A DNA stretch of 5,660 nucleotides from Oscillospiraceae bacterium (lineage in GTDB: Bacteria; Bacillota; Clostridia; Oscillospirales; Ruminococcaceae), in NCBI GenBank assembly GCA_028694405.1, contig JAQUTM010000146.1, forward strand, positions 1 through 5,660, written 5' to 3'. The position numbers and the translations under genes were made by a program. This document shows, one piece after another, positions 5,541 through 5,660 of the stretch; the stretch's first letter is position 1, and each line of letters begins with the position of its first letter. Below the pieces are notes generated by a model. That model had not been told where the DNA came from. It made no database searches and saw only the letters and a list, made by a program, of their open reading frames with translations.

Positions 5541-5580
5541 TTGTAAAACACAAAGCAACCGCATCTGTGTGGCTTTACAA
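5541..5580. repeat. Interrupted inverted repeat in front of the AraC-family regulator
   Basis: Plus strand TTGTAAA (5541-5547) plus ACACA (5548-5552) is mirrored by TGTGT (5566-5570) and TTTACAA (5574-5580), with a 3-nt insertion on one side and a 13-nt centre. The arms are TTGTAA/TTACAA, the same hexamer repeated before the lipoprotein promoter. It lies in the gap between the upstream gene and the regulator, so it may be an autoregulatory site or a weak hairpin; it lacks the T-run of a terminator. No convincing regulator promoter was found here, so cotranscription with the upstream gene is possible. Confidence 0.4.
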
Positions 5581-5585
5581 TTTGT

Positions 5586-5660
5586 TTATTTACACAGCTG
5601 TTTTAAAAAAGCCAAATCCTGTGCCGCATAAGCAGGCACAATTTCCTCGCGAAGTACATA
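5586..5660 (-). CDS. C-terminal end of an unidentified upstream gene (partial)
   Basis: The minus strand from the right edge is open for 24 codons and stops at TAA (5588-5586). The predicted tail is YVLREEIVPAYA then AQDLAFLKQLCK, with a charge and hydrophobic pattern like a real protein, unlike the other two minus-strand frames, which are Cys/Trp-rich or Arg-rich. Its stop lies 60 bp before the regulator start, on the same strand. Too short to assign to a family; it could be non-coding. Confidence 0.45.
   Translation of the reverse strand, partial: YVLREEIVPAYAAQDLAFLKQLCK

Noticed and set aside
5588..5621. Promoter TTGGCT-17-TAAATA for the regulator
   Set aside because: Only 3 of 6 matches in the -10 box, and the -35 lies inside the probable upstream coding end; too weak to annotate.

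Overview
The window reads as chromosomal DNA of a moderately low-GC Gram-positive bacterium, most likely an anaerobic Clostridia (Oscillospirales/Ruminococcaceae-like). This is inferred from strong AGGAGG-type ribosome binding sites, a Ser/Thr/Ala/Glu-rich linker after the lipoprotein cysteine, cUUCGg and A/T-tract intrinsic terminators, and sigma-A-like promoters with perfect TATAAT boxes. No mobile element, CRISPR array, rRNA, tRNA or phage gene was seen. All recognisable genes lie on the minus strand, so transcription runs from high to low coordinates.

Layout in transcription order. (1) 5660-5586: probable last 24 codons of an unidentified upstream gene. (2) 5525-4671: a complete AraC-family regulator with an N-terminal cupin and a C-terminal double helix-turn-helix, closed by a 17-bp hairpin terminator. 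(3) 4670-4492: a promoter region with TTGTAA repeats, a good promoter, and two short inverted repeats in the leader. (4) 4491-3370: a BMP/PnrA-type nucleoside-binding lipoprotein, followed by a strong UUCG terminator. (5) 3369-3143: an intergenic region with a second promoter, a direct repeat over its -10 box and two small palindromes. (6) 3142-1601: a double-domain ABC ATPase. (7) 1595-420: the first permease. (8) 420-1: the N-terminal part of the second permease, cut by the window edge.

The order lipoprotein, tandem ATPase, permease, permease is that of the B. subtilis nupNOPQ (yufNOPQ) and streptococcal nucleoside importers. The lipoprotein should capture a nucleoside outside the membrane, the two permeases form the channel, and the tandem ATPase powers uptake. 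The ATPase and permease genes are tightly coupled: each permease Shine-Dalgarno is embedded in the last codons of the gene before it, and the two permease genes overlap by one base in TAATG. The binding-protein gene instead has its own promoter and terminator, which should let the lipoprotein be made in excess over the membrane complex.

I found no wholly new system. The points most worth a second look are regulatory: an AraC-type gene directly upstream of a nucleoside transporter, a TTGTAA motif repeated at the promoter of the transporter and in front of the regulator, and several palindromes and repeats at the two promoters.
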